64,000 nt of DNA from Methylococcaceae bacterium (GTDB lineage Bacteria; Pseudomonadota; Gammaproteobacteria; Methylococcales; Methylomonadaceae): assembly GCA_016715325.1 (NCBI GenBank), contig JADKAL010000014.1:620001-684000 (forward strand), written 5' to 3'. Of the stretch, positions 28,623 through 37,191 are shown in pieces. Every line of letters starts with the position of its first letter. Position 1 is the first letter of the stretch. Under the pieces are notes generated by a model. That model did not search any database. It was given only the letters and a program-made list of their open reading frames with translations, and was not told the origin of the DNA. The translations under genes were made by a program, and so were the position numbers.

Positions 28623-29159
28623 ATGGCCCAGCATAAAATCATTTTCACCGGTCCGGTAGGTGCTGGGAAAAGCACTGCTATACAATCCATCAGCGACGTA
28701 CCTGTCATGAAAACTGATGCCTCAGCTAAGGAAATTGCTAAAGATAAGGGGGCTTCGACAACCGTTGCGATGGATTACGGGATCATCGTGCTTGATAACG
28801 GTGAAAGAATCCACTTGTACGGTACGCCGGGCGAAGAACGATTTAACTTTATGTGGGATATTTTGTTAACGGGTGGTATGGGGTTGATTCTGCTTATAAA
28901 TAATTCAAGCGTTGATCCTATGAAAGATATGCGTTTTTTTTTAAAGGCGTTTGAAAAATTTATCGGCAAAACTGCTATTGCCATTGGAGTTACTCAAATG
29001 GATAAAAAAAATAAACCGACAATCTCCGATTATCATGCTCAATTTGCATCTACAAATATGAATCCGCCGATCTTTGAAATCGATGCTAGGGTAAAAAGCG
29101 ATGTGTCGTTGTTAGTACAAGCACTGTTATATTCGTTGGACTCAGGAATAGAGAAATAA
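28623..29159 (+). CDS. Small Ras-like GTPase of the MglA/CvnD-like type
   Basis: 178 residues. Walker A FTGPVGAGKST (about residues 8-18), switch II LYGTPGEERFNFMW, and the base-recognition motif GVTQMDKK in place of canonical NKxD. A Thr-rich switch I region (GASTTVAMDYG) is present. Bacterial GTPases of this kind (MglA in Myxococcus, CvnD in Streptomyces conservons, related Sar1/Arf-like proteins) work with roadblock/LC7 partners that act as GAP or exchange factors. Two such partners follow here. It overlaps no neighbour; the next start is 2 bases after its stop. Confidence 0.88.
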   Translation: MAQHKIIFTGPVGAGKSTAIQSISDVPVMKTDASAKEIAKDKGASTTVAMDYGIIVLDNGERIHLYGTPGEERFNFMWDILLTGGMGLILLINNSSVDPMKDMRFFLKAFEKFIGKTAIAIGVTQMDKKNKPTISDYHAQFASTNMNPPIFEIDARVKSDVSLLVQALLYSLDSGIEK

Positions 29160-29160
29160 T

Positions 29161-29799
29161 ATGAGCGAATTCACTTTATCGGAAGGCCTATTTTTGTATC
29201 CTACGCCGGCAGGGACTTTTTACGCCGTTTCGTCAGATCATACGGATGTTCATAGGGATTTCATCCTAAAGTTATTGTTGCAGCCGACATTACCTGCTTT
29301 GAATTTAGAAAATCTTAGTCGGTTGACCGGCTTTGAGGATCCCCAAGATTGTTACGAAATACTTTATCACTGTCAGAAGCTAAATTGGGTGCAAGGGTTA
29401 GATACAGCAAAAGACTATCCGTCCGGTCCGCTGGAGACTCTGTTACCGGGGTTACTTGCCAAGATGTCTGACTTAGGACAAGTCCTATTGGCCGATATGG
29501 ACGGATTTAATCTTGCCAGCCACGGGTTCGCCGAAGATTTGGTCGATGAATTGGCTGTGGTCAGCGCCGAGCTTGAAGTCTTACATAAGCGGCGGTCTCG
29601 GGTGCTAGGAATGAGTTTAGGCATAACAAGCCGGTCTTGGGGAATAATTGACGTTTTCGGTAATAGCCAAATAGGTTTTTGGCCTTTGTTTTTAGGTAAA
29701 AACCATTTCGTTTTGGTAATCTCAGGCGTTCCTCATTTTAATCAAACCGAATTTGTTGAATTGGCATGGGCTTTGTCGGTACGGTATGCGGACAATTAG
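29161..29799 (+). CDS. Winged-helix plus roadblock-like protein, probable GTPase partner
   Basis: 212 residues. The N-terminal ~95 residues contain a helical region (LLLQPTLPALNLENLSRLTG, DCYEILYHCQKLNWVQGL) that could be a small winged-helix domain. From about residue 98 a roadblock-like unit is suggested by LGQVLLADMDGFNLASHGFA followed by a helix and a later WPLFLGKNHFVLVISGVPHF. It starts right after the GTPase stop, so translational coupling is likely. Domain assignment is tentative. Confidence 0.6.
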   Translation: MSEFTLSEGLFLYPTPAGTFYAVSSDHTDVHRDFILKLLLQPTLPALNLENLSRLTGFEDPQDCYEILYHCQKLNWVQGLDTAKDYPSGPLETLLPGLLAKMSDLGQVLLADMDGFNLASHGFAEDLVDELAVVSAELEVLHKRRSRVLGMSLGITSRSWGIIDVFGNSQIGFWPLFLGKNHFVLVISGVPHFNQTEFVELAWALSVRYADN

Positions 29800-29956
29800 G
29801 GCTAAGTTGAGAATTCTAAATTTAAGTAATCGTCAGATATTAATAATGTCAACAATATTAATAGCTTATTGATTGCTAGTTGGGTGAGCAAAGCAGATCT
29901 GATTATTTCAGTACAATTTTTAAATTGTTTAATTTTCAAGTGTTATAGGGGAAAAA

Positions 29957-30322
29957 ATGAGGGCAGACTTACTTCAATCTGTGTTGACAGATTTAAATGG
30001 AACATCGGCGGATATAGAAGCGTCAGGTGTTATTTCAACTGATGGTCTCATGATCGCCTCAGTTCTACCGGCAGGTATGGACGAAGATCGAATGGGTGCG
30101 ATGAGTGCCGCTATGCTGTCGCTTGGCGATCGGACGGCGATGGAATTGGCAAGGGGCACCCTGGAACAAGTATTAATTAAGGGAGCGAAAGGCTATGTCG
30201 TGATGGTACATGCCGGGACGGAAGCTGTGTTAACTGTTCTAGCTAAACCCAATGCGAAATTGGGGCTAATTTTCTTAGATGTAAAAAGAGCTGCTGAGAG
30301 TATCGTCGATTTACTTGAATAA
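29957..30322 (+). CDS. Roadblock/LC7 domain protein
   Basis: 121 residues, a single roadblock/LC7 domain: ASGVISTDGLMIASVLPAGM, AAMLSLGDRTAMELARGTLE, VLIKGAKGYVVMVHAG and AVLTVLAKPNAKLGLIFLDV. MglB-type proteins of this fold form dimers that control small Ras-like GTPases. GGGG lies just upstream of the ATG. Gap of 157 bases from the roadblock-like gene before it. Confidence 0.9.
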   Translation: MRADLLQSVLTDLNGTSADIEASGVISTDGLMIASVLPAGMDEDRMGAMSAAMLSLGDRTAMELARGTLEQVLIKGAKGYVVMVHAGTEAVLTVLAKPNAKLGLIFLDVKRAAESIVDLLE

Positions 30323-30700
30323 AGTTCGTCCGACTATTGCCCAGTGATTATTCAGACTTTAAGTCTGGATTAAAAGCTTACAGAAAGTAATAAGCAACAT
30401 TTTTAAGTATTGGCACGAAAATGGAGTGATACCTTTTCAGTGCAATTTTTCCGTCACAATTAAGCTGAACGATATACAAATAAGTTATCTATTTAATTGC
30501 TTTTTTGTGATGCGGCACTCAATTATCTAGACCTTAATTACTAGTTATTTAATTTTTATCTACTACTATTAAGGGTAACGAATCACTACCAGTTTAACCG
30601 ATTACGTTATGAACTAATTGTTCTGTAAACCTGCGTGTTTACAGAATTTTATTGAATTGTGTGTTTTCTAAAATACTTTCTTTATACGGGCTTGGCAATT
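30323..30700. other. Intergenic region with terminator
   Basis: 378 AT-rich bases between the roadblock gene and the next receiver gene. It ends with an intrinsic terminator (30621-30650). No gene seen. Confidence 0.6.
30621..30650 (+). terminator. Intrinsic terminator after the roadblock gene
   Basis: Perfect 10-base stem TTCTGTAAAC / GTTTACAGAA with a 6-base loop, followed by TTTT. It splits the GTPase/roadblock part of the cluster from the CheA part, leaving about 50 bases for a promoter before 30701. Confidence 0.75.
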
Positions 30701-31771
30701 ATGGATCCAACTCATCTTCAGTCTGAATGCAACGACTTGCATGCATCTGAACCCTTGTCAGTGGCAGTCGTGGGATTTTCGAAAGAGGATGAAGATAGCT
30801 TTAACCGATTTTTTCAGGTTGCGCGGATTGATAAGCCAAAATATGCTGCCGTTAGCGCCGTCGACAAGGATAGCTGCCAAATTCTTATTGTTAATTACGA
30901 CAATCCTTCAGCACTCGTAGAAAAAGAGACGATATTAGGCACACATCCGCTTATCCAGGTTGTTGCGGTAAGTAGAGGTCCATTGAACGATCCACCCGTT
31001 CACCATATCAGAGGAATGTTATTTGCTGCAAGAGTATTAACAACACTCGATAAAATTAACATTGAGCCGATTCAACAAGAAAAGCCAGATTCAAGGTCGA
31101 CTGACTTTTTTACAGTTCATTCAAGCCTTGTGCCGGAGACAAGTTTGCAGGCGGCTTCTGTAACGGTTGAGCCTCAAATATCGCAGCCTTCATTTGCGAA
31201 ACCAGTATTCGAAGCAGAAATATTACCTTCGAATTCGATCTCAGCGGGTCAGCAAGCACAAGATACGCATAGCTTTTTGTTGCCGCAAACAACAGTTGAA
31301 TCCAGCGTAAATATAGAGTCTGTATCCTCAAAACCAGAGATGGCAGATGTAGCAGCCGCGAAATCTAACGAAGTTGTCGGTTATCGCGCCTTGGTCGTTG
31401 ACGACAGTGTCGCTATTCAAAAATCATTGGAAATTAATCTCTCTACCTTGACACAGATTGGCGAAATTGACTTTGCGGATTCTGGTGAAAGCGCGTTAGA
31501 AAAAGCTGAAAGTAAACTATACGACCTCATATTTCTGGACGTCATGATGCCGGGAATTGATGGTTATGAAACGTGTACACGGCTAAGAAAAAAGCCGGAG
31601 TACAAAAAAACCCCCATTATTATGGTGTCCGGTAAAACATCACCCTTGGACGAGGTTAAGGGAGTGATGGCGGGCTGTACTACATACCTGACCAAGCCGG
31701 TCCAACAAGAAGCATTCCAAAAGCTTAGTATAAGAGTGCTGTCCTGGCTTGAAAAGCAAAAAAAACCTTAG
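30701..31771 (+). CDS. Response regulator with diverged N-terminal domain
   Basis: 356 residues from the ATG at 30701; an upstream alternative start would only add a poor leader. N-terminal ~110 residues (LSVAVVGFSKEDEDSFNRFF ... QILIVNYDNPSA) look like a diverged copy of the domain in the genes at 26563 and 27228. A long Ser/Gln/Pro-rich linker (~110-225) follows, then a full receiver: ALVVDDSVAIQKSL, LIFLDVMMPGIDGYET (phospho-Asp), IIMVSGKT and YLTKPVQQE. No DNA-binding output domain. It probably relays from CheA to the novel-domain proteins. Confidence 0.8.
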   Translation: MDPTHLQSECNDLHASEPLSVAVVGFSKEDEDSFNRFFQVARIDKPKYAAVSAVDKDSCQILIVNYDNPSALVEKETILGTHPLIQVVAVSRGPLNDPPVHHIRGMLFAARVLTTLDKINIEPIQQEKPDSRSTDFFTVHSSLVPETSLQAASVTVEPQISQPSFAKPVFEAEILPSNSISAGQQAQDTHSFLLPQTTVESSVNIESVSSKPEMADVAAAKSNEVVGYRALVVDDSVAIQKSLEINLSTLTQIGEIDFADSGESALEKAESKLYDLIFLDVMMPGIDGYETCTRLRKKPEYKKTPIIMVSGKTSPLDEVKGVMAGCTTYLTKPVQQEAFQKLSIRVLSWLEKQKKP

Positions 31772-31845
31772 CTCTTTCTATATTGCTGATTTAACTATCT
31801 ATATTCTGAAGCTTACTTAGTAATTAAAAATTTAAAGGAAATTTT

Positions 31846-32208
31846 ATGGCTATTCAAAAAATATTAATTTGCGACGATTCTGCCACTGATTTGGCTAACC
31901 TTAGAAATGCATTAGGCTCAACTAATTGCATTTTAGTGACTGCCGGTAACGGTGAAGAGGCGTTTAAAAAAGCTAAATCGGAAAAACCCGATGTCATTTT
32001 CTTGGATATTGTAATGCCTGGGATGGATGGTTATGCGTGTTGCCGTACCTTAAGGGACGATCCGGAAACAAAGCATATTCCGGTTATTTTTGTCAGTAGC
32101 AAGCACCAAAAGGCGGATCGGGTATGGGCGCAAATGCAAGGAGCAAAGGATTTAATCGCTAAACCTTACGAAGCAAAAGAAATATTGGATAAGTTGGCTG
32201 CACTTTAA
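31846..32208 (+). CDS. PilH/CheY-like response regulator
   Basis: 120 residues, a lone receiver: ILICDDSATDLANLRNALGS, phospho-Asp in VIFLDIVMPGMDGYACCRTL, VIFVSSKHQKAD and LIAKPYEAKE. It matches PilG/PilH of type IV pilus chemosensory systems, which steer pilus extension and retraction. AAAGGAAAT lies upstream of the ATG. Distinct from the receivers at 25327 and 30701. Confidence 0.88.
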   Translation: MAIQKILICDDSATDLANLRNALGSTNCILVTAGNGEEAFKKAKSEKPDVIFLDIVMPGMDGYACCRTLRDDPETKHIPVIFVSSKHQKADRVWAQMQGAKDLIAKPYEAKEILDKLAAL

Positions 32209-32529
32209 CCAAGATGCGATTGAGTCTCAATTTAGGACTAAGCAATCCGGATCAGAAAAGGTTTTACGTAATGACCTAAATCGATCAATTAAGAATATGG
32301 TGTACTTGTCAATAGCTTGTGGTTTCACAAGTCCTTAAAGATTTTGTATGAAACTTAAACTGATCGTAACTAAATATAGTTCGAACAAACCCTCCTTTAG
32401 GCACTGCAAAGATGAATTGTCCTTGATTAAGATCTCGTGGGTTCGTGCACTAAAGCTAGTGCACGATGGACTTTAGCAACCGGATTATTCCTCAATATTT
32501 GTTTAACATTTCAAGCTGGGTAGCGATCA
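32209..32529. other. Leader region of the CheW gene
   Basis: 321 bases. It contains a short hairpin near 32318-32334 (CTTGTG / CACAAG) and the perfect palindrome at 32443-32466. No gene seen. Likely holds the promoter of the cheW-cheA-globin-MHYT-MCP genes. Confidence 0.5.
32443..32466. promoter_or_regulatory. Perfect palindrome upstream of cheW
   Basis: TCGTGCACTA / TAGTGCACGA, 10-base arms with a 4-base AAGC loop, 64 bases before the cheW start. No T-run follows, so a terminator is unlikely; an operator or a leader RNA hairpin is more probable. Confidence 0.5.
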
Positions 32530-33033
32530 ATGCAAAAAGACGAAATAAAAGCGGCCGACCCTATCAGAACTGACATTTCTGAGATACCTCAGCCGGAAGC
32601 TAAAGTAGAACCCGTTTTCGGAGTCCGAATTGGAACGATGGGGATTTTAGTGTCTACATCCCGGTTTTGCGAAGTACTCGATAAAAGCCAAGTCAACGTT
32701 TTACCTAATGTTCATCCCTGGATTAGTGGAATCGTAAATCTGCGCGGAAATCTTGTACCCGTTTTCGATTTACGGGTTGTATTAGAAGAAGGCGCTGGCG
32801 ATAGCAAAAAGCGGCGTTTATTTGCCGTTGATCGGGACGACAAAGCAATCGCTCTATGGATAGACAACTATCCAGAAATTAAAAATCGCGCCGCCATGCA
32901 TATTGTTCAGGAATTACCGAAACTACCGCCAGTTTTACAAAGATTTGTCACTAACGGTTATGAGTTAGACGGTCTAGTTTGGCTAGACATAAAGTTTGAA
33001 GAATTATTCAAGTCGTTGGGAAGTCATCAATAA
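32530..33033 (+). CDS. CheW/PilI-like adaptor
   Basis: 167 residues. A ~30-residue acidic leader, then a CheW domain: FGVRIGTMGILVSTSRFCEV, LPNVHPWISGIVNLRGNLVP (the conserved I.NLRG segment), VFDLRVVLEE and a C-terminal LVWLDIKFEEL. CheW couples methyl-accepting proteins to CheA. The next gene, cheA, begins 18 bases on. Confidence 0.9.
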   Translation: MQKDEIKAADPIRTDISEIPQPEAKVEPVFGVRIGTMGILVSTSRFCEVLDKSQVNVLPNVHPWISGIVNLRGNLVPVFDLRVVLEEGAGDSKKRRLFAVDRDDKAIALWIDNYPEIKNRAAMHIVQELPKLPPVLQRFVTNGYELDGLVWLDIKFEELFKSLGSHQ

Positions 33034-33051
33034 ACAATGGGAGATGGCGAC

Positions 33052-36000
33052 ATGAAAAAAACATTTAAAACCGATTTGGAAACGGATCCAGTAGCTGTTA
33101 TTGAACAACTTGCCGACGAGTCGGCGCAAGCAGGGTTTTATGGCTTACAAGATGCTAATCTGATCTTGGTCGAAGCCGTCCGAGAATTACAGTTAGATTC
33201 AAAAGCCGACAAAGACATATCAGCCTTAGTTGTTGCATGGTCTGATTTGGTGGAAAAGTTTAAAGACAGCCCCCAGCAAACATCTGTAGATATGATGGTT
33301 TTTTTGCGTAGTCCAGAATTAAATATCCCGATGGAGGACGATGAGTTCACCATGCTGGGAGAACAAATTTCATCTGATGCAATTACCGCCGCTGAAGCCA
33401 CTGACTCCGATAATAGCATATCAGCACAGCCGTCGATAGAAGAGCATATTACAAGCATCGAACTGCTTGCAGACCAAGCGGCAGCGGATGGTTTATACGG
33501 CCTTCAAGACGTAAACCTGCTATTAGCAGAAGCCTTGAGAGAAGCCATTAATGACGGTTCTGCAGTTGGAACTACTGAATTAATAAATACACTTTCCGGC
33601 TGGTCCGGTTTGATAGACGGCTATCGTGAAGAGCCTAAAAATGGTGCTTTAATCCTTATCGACTTTCTTCGTCAACCATGTCTGACCATGCCGCTTGGCG
33701 ATGATGAATTTGCTATGTTGCAAGAACAACTGGCAACAGAGCGTTCCACAAATCAGCCAATCGATGAGCATTCCATTAGCGAAACTGCAGATGCTGCACC
33801 TATCGCTCAAGATGCTAAATTAAATGAGGAGGAGTTTTCTGCTCCAGTGTCCCGTGATGCCTTGGAGCTTGTCGATCTATTGTTGCAAGCATCCGAACAA
33901 GTCCGGTCTTGCCTATTAGAGATCGGCGATAACGATTCCGCGTTAACTGGCTTAACCCAAACCGAAGAGGAACTGGAGCGTTTTGCCAGTGTCGCAAAAA
34001 TTGCCGGCTTTGAAGGCTTGGCGCAGGTCACTGCTCATATTATTAGTAACGTAAAACGCTTTATTGAAGAAATTGAAAGCTTTACGATTGACCGCCACGA
34101 CCTTTTGCTCGAATGGTTAAATCAAGTTCAAGAGTATTTGCCTTCATTCAATGAAAGTAGCGCTGGACAGCTTGTCGTAGCGGGTCTTATGGATGACCAA
34201 TGGGCATTGCCCATGGCTTTTGAAGATTTGGCAAACATCCTCGCGCAAATTCGTACGGAAAGCACAGATGTAGGTAGTCAGACTGAAGCAGCTCGGGTCG
34301 AATCTGCTACGGATGAAGACGTTTCTCTCGCCCTGCCGAGTGACGTTAATCAAGAGCTGCTGGATCTTCTGTTGCAAGAAATGCCTCTGCAAACGCAGCA
34401 ATTTTCGGCGGCCGTGCAACGCTTACAAGCCGGCGGCGACCAAAAGGATGTCGAACTCGCCCAACGCGTCGCACATACGCTTAAAGGTTCTGCAAACACT
34501 GTCGGTATCAAAGGTATAGCTCAACTAACCCACCAACTGGAAGACATTCTGATTGCCTGTGCTCACGAGCACAAGTTGCCTAACCGCGCTTTGGCAAATT
34601 CACTGATTAATGCTTCCGACTGTTTGGAAAGCATGAGCGAAGCACTCATGGGGCTGAGTTCGCCGCCGGCTGACGCAAAAACCGTGCTGCAAGATATTCT
34701 TGATTGGGCGAATCGGATTGATAAGGAAGGCATGCCAGATACGGATACTGAAGAAACCGTACCTGCAACCCAAATGATTCCCGGCGTTACCGTTGAAACC
34801 GCTGAAGTGGCTGAGAAGGAAGTGCCGGAGCAAATACAGGAAACACTGGTAAGGGTTCCCGCCGGTCGGATTGAAACTTTATTCAGGGTTTCAGGCGAAA
34901 GTATCATTCTCAACTCTCAAGCGCAGGAAACGTCCCGCCGGATGAGAAATCAACTCAAAGCCATGAAAGTACAGTTTGACTTGTTGCAACAATTAGGCGC
35001 GGAATTGGAACAGTTAATTGATCTCAGGGATTTCACCGGACGATCACTGGCTGCAATTGGCTCTGGTATTGACGCTATGGAAATGGATCAGTACAACGAA
35101 CTCCATACTGTCAGTAGACGTATGGCCGAAGCGGCTATCGACGCACGCGAAATCAGCCAAGATGCGAATAAAGAACTGGACAAAATGAACGAGCTCTTGG
35201 ATGAGCAACAACGTTTGGTTATTTCAGTACAGGAAGTCGTCATGCAAACTCGCCTTGTGTCGATTTCTACGATTGCTCCACGATTGCAAAGAAGCATTCG
35301 GCAAACTTGCCGCATGACGGGAAAACAAAGCGAACTCGTGTTGAAAGGCGAAAATCTCCAAATAGACGGCGATACGCTCAACGCTATGGTTGATCCGCTG
35401 ATGCATATCCTGCGTAACGCGGTAGATCACGGTATCGAAAGCGAGAGCGAACGTTTGGCGCAAGGTAAACCCGCCACTGGTCGCATAACTTTCGAGTTCG
35501 ACCGAGACGGCAACACTATTTTGGTGCGTTGTCGCGACGATGGCAAAGGCCTGGATTATGGTGCAATCCGCGCAGCCGCCGAAAAGCGCGGTTTACTCAA
35601 GCCAGGGGAAGAAGTTTCCGAAGACGAATTAAAACGTTTTATTTTGCGTCCCAACTTTTCTTCACGAACTGTTTCAACCCAAACATCGGGTCGTGGTGTG
35701 GGTATGGATGCCGTACGCGCCCAGATCGTTAATATGGGCGGAACATTAACGCTAGAATCTCAGCAAGGCCGTGGGATGACTATCGAGTTAAGGATTCCAT
35801 TACCTCTTAGCTTGACTTACGCGTTACTGACCTATGTAGGACGTTACCGGATAGCGATTGCAAACAAAGGCATTTCACAGATTATCTATTCCGCAGCGGG
35901 CGAAGTCGTTTCAGAACATGACGGTACAGAAACCTTGCATTTGGAGGGCAATAACTACCCTACGGTTCGATTGATGGATTTATTGCACGTACCGGACCAT

Positions 36001-36669
36001 CGTAAAGTCCCACGCCCTTATGGTGCGATCTTGATGGTTGAGAATGACGACAAAACCACCGCAGTGTTGATTGAAGCGATCAACGACAGTAAAGACGTGG
36101 TAATTAAAGGCTTGGGGCGATACGTGGGTAAAATTCCTGGGTACATAGGTGCTACCATTTTAGGAGATGGCACTGTAACGCCGGTATTGGATATTCCCGA
36201 ACTGCTTAGAGCGCCAGTCCGCTCTATGACTGGCGTGTACACCCAGCCAATGGAAACCTTTGAACCTGCATCTATGTTACCGACTGTGTTGATCGTTGAC
36301 GACTCGCTCAGTCAGCGCCGCGCCCTTGAACAGTTGCTAACCGATGCGGGTTACCGTGTACGCACCTCGCGAGATGGCATTGAAGCCGCAGAAACATTAG
36401 TGAATTTCATGCCTGATATTGTCCTTACCGACCTTGAAATGCCGCGTATGAACGGTATCGAATTGGCTTCGCACATTCGTACGCAAGAGAAAATAAGACA
36501 TCTGCCGGTCATTATGATTACTTCCCGAACTACGCTTAAGCATCGCCAAATGGCTGAAGAATCAGGGGTGGACGGCTATTTCACTAAACCCGTACGCGAC
36601 GAAGACCTGTTGTTGAAAATGCAAAACTTAATGGAGCTAGCGGCAGAAAAAATGAAAACAAGTGCCTAG
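33052..36669 (+). CDS. CheA/PilL-like hybrid histidine kinase
   Basis: 1205 residues from the ATG at 33052, preferred over 33037 because GGGAG then serves as its ribosome binding site. Order: two tandem ~95-residue helical repeats (AGFYGLQDANLILVEAVREL and DGLYGLQDVNLLLAEALREA), a degenerate Hpt-like segment, an Hpt domain with phospho-His in AHTLKGSANTVG (~residue 474), a dimerisation region, the kinase core with N-box HILRNAVDHGIES, G1 DDGKGLDYG and SGRGVGMDAV, a CheW-like domain, and a C-terminal receiver with Asp in IVLTDLEMPRMNG (~1127). This is the ChpA/PilL architecture. The kinase motifs are all intact. The N-terminal duplication is unusual. Confidence 0.93.
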   Translation: MKKTFKTDLETDPVAVIEQLADESAQAGFYGLQDANLILVEAVRELQLDSKADKDISALVVAWSDLVEKFKDSPQQTSVDMMVFLRSPELNIPMEDDEFTMLGEQISSDAITAAEATDSDNSISAQPSIEEHITSIELLADQAAADGLYGLQDVNLLLAEALREAINDGSAVGTTELINTLSGWSGLIDGYREEPKNGALILIDFLRQPCLTMPLGDDEFAMLQEQLATERSTNQPIDEHSISETADAAPIAQDAKLNEEEFSAPVSRDALELVDLLLQASEQVRSCLLEIGDNDSALTGLTQTEEELERFASVAKIAGFEGLAQVTAHIISNVKRFIEEIESFTIDRHDLLLEWLNQVQEYLPSFNESSAGQLVVAGLMDDQWALPMAFEDLANILAQIRTESTDVGSQTEAARVESATDEDVSLALPSDVNQELLDLLLQEMPLQTQQFSAAVQRLQAGGDQKDVELAQRVAHTLKGSANTVGIKGIAQLTHQLEDILIACAHEHKLPNRALANSLINASDCLESMSEALMGLSSPPADAKTVLQDILDWANRIDKEGMPDTDTEETVPATQMIPGVTVETAEVAEKEVPEQIQETLVRVPAGRIETLFRVSGESIILNSQAQETSRRMRNQLKAMKVQFDLLQQLGAELEQLIDLRDFTGRSLAAIGSGIDAMEMDQYNELHTVSRRMAEAAIDAREISQDANKELDKMNELLDEQQRLVISVQEVVMQTRLVSISTIAPRLQRSIRQTCRMTGKQSELVLKGENLQIDGDTLNAMVDPLMHILRNAVDHGIESESERLAQGKPATGRITFEFDRDGNTILVRCRDDGKGLDYGAIRAAAEKRGLLKPGEEVSEDELKRFILRPNFSSRTVSTQTSGRGVGMDAVRAQIVNMGGTLTLESQQGRGMTIELRIPLPLSLTYALLTYVGRYRIAIANKGISQIIYSAAGEVVSEHDGTETLHLEGNNYPTVRLMDLLHVPDHRKVPRPYGAILMVENDDKTTAVLIEAINDSKDVVIKGLGRYVGKIPGYIGATILGDGTVTPVLDIPELLRAPVRSMTGVYTQPMETFEPASMLPTVLIVDDSLSQRRALEQLLTDAGYRVRTSRDGIEAAETLVNFMPDIVLTDLEMPRMNGIELASHIRTQEKIRHLPVIMITSRTTLKHRQMAEESGVDGYFTKPVRDEDLLLKMQNLMELAAEKMKTSA

Positions 36670-36786
36670 CATCCTAAGCTGAAATGAAGTAAGAAACCCA
36701 ACATAACCCGTTATTTTTGGGATTACTAACTTCGTCTGCTTATTGCTCAAACAATTGAAAGTTAAAAAAAATAGGAGAAAAAAATA

Positions 36787-37191
36787 ATGACACTTGTAGC
36801 AACAAAAAATATAGAAATTGTTAAAGAAAGTATGCAACGTTGTCTACGCAAACCCGATTTTATGGACAAATTTTATGATGAATTCCTGAAGAGCGCTGAA
36901 GTTCAGGAAAAATTCAAGAACACCAATATGACGATGCAGAAAGTCATATTGAAATCGTCCCTCCACTTGATGTTGGCGACTGCGAAAGGAACACCGGGGG
37001 CGGCGATGGATAAACTTGCGCTTTCGCACGATAGAGGGCACAAGGCTATTCCTGCTCATTTATATAAAGTTTGGCTAGAAGCTATGTTGTACGCGGTTAA
37101 AGTAACCGACCCAGAATATACGCCGGAGCTCGATGGAGTATGGCGTGAGGTAATGTTACCAGGAGTGGAGTTTATGAGCGGGAAATATTGA
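36787..37191 (+). CDS. Single-domain globin
   Basis: 134 residues, start ATG 36787 with AGGAG upstream. The helical order suits a globin: VKESMQRCLRKPDFMDKFYD (A-B helices), VILKSSLHLMLATAKGTPGA (E), LALSHDRGHKAIPAHLYKVW (F-G, likely proximal His in LSHDRGH) and LEAMLYAVKVTDPEY (H). Heme globins of this kind bind O2, NO or CO. There is no attached output domain, so it would have to signal by contact with neighbours such as CheA or the receptor. 118 bases downstream of cheA. Confidence 0.75.
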   Translation: MTLVATKNIEIVKESMQRCLRKPDFMDKFYDEFLKSAEVQEKFKNTNMTMQKVILKSSLHLMLATAKGTPGAAMDKLALSHDRGHKAIPAHLYKVWLEAMLYAVKVTDPEYTPELDGVWREVMLPGVEFMSGKY

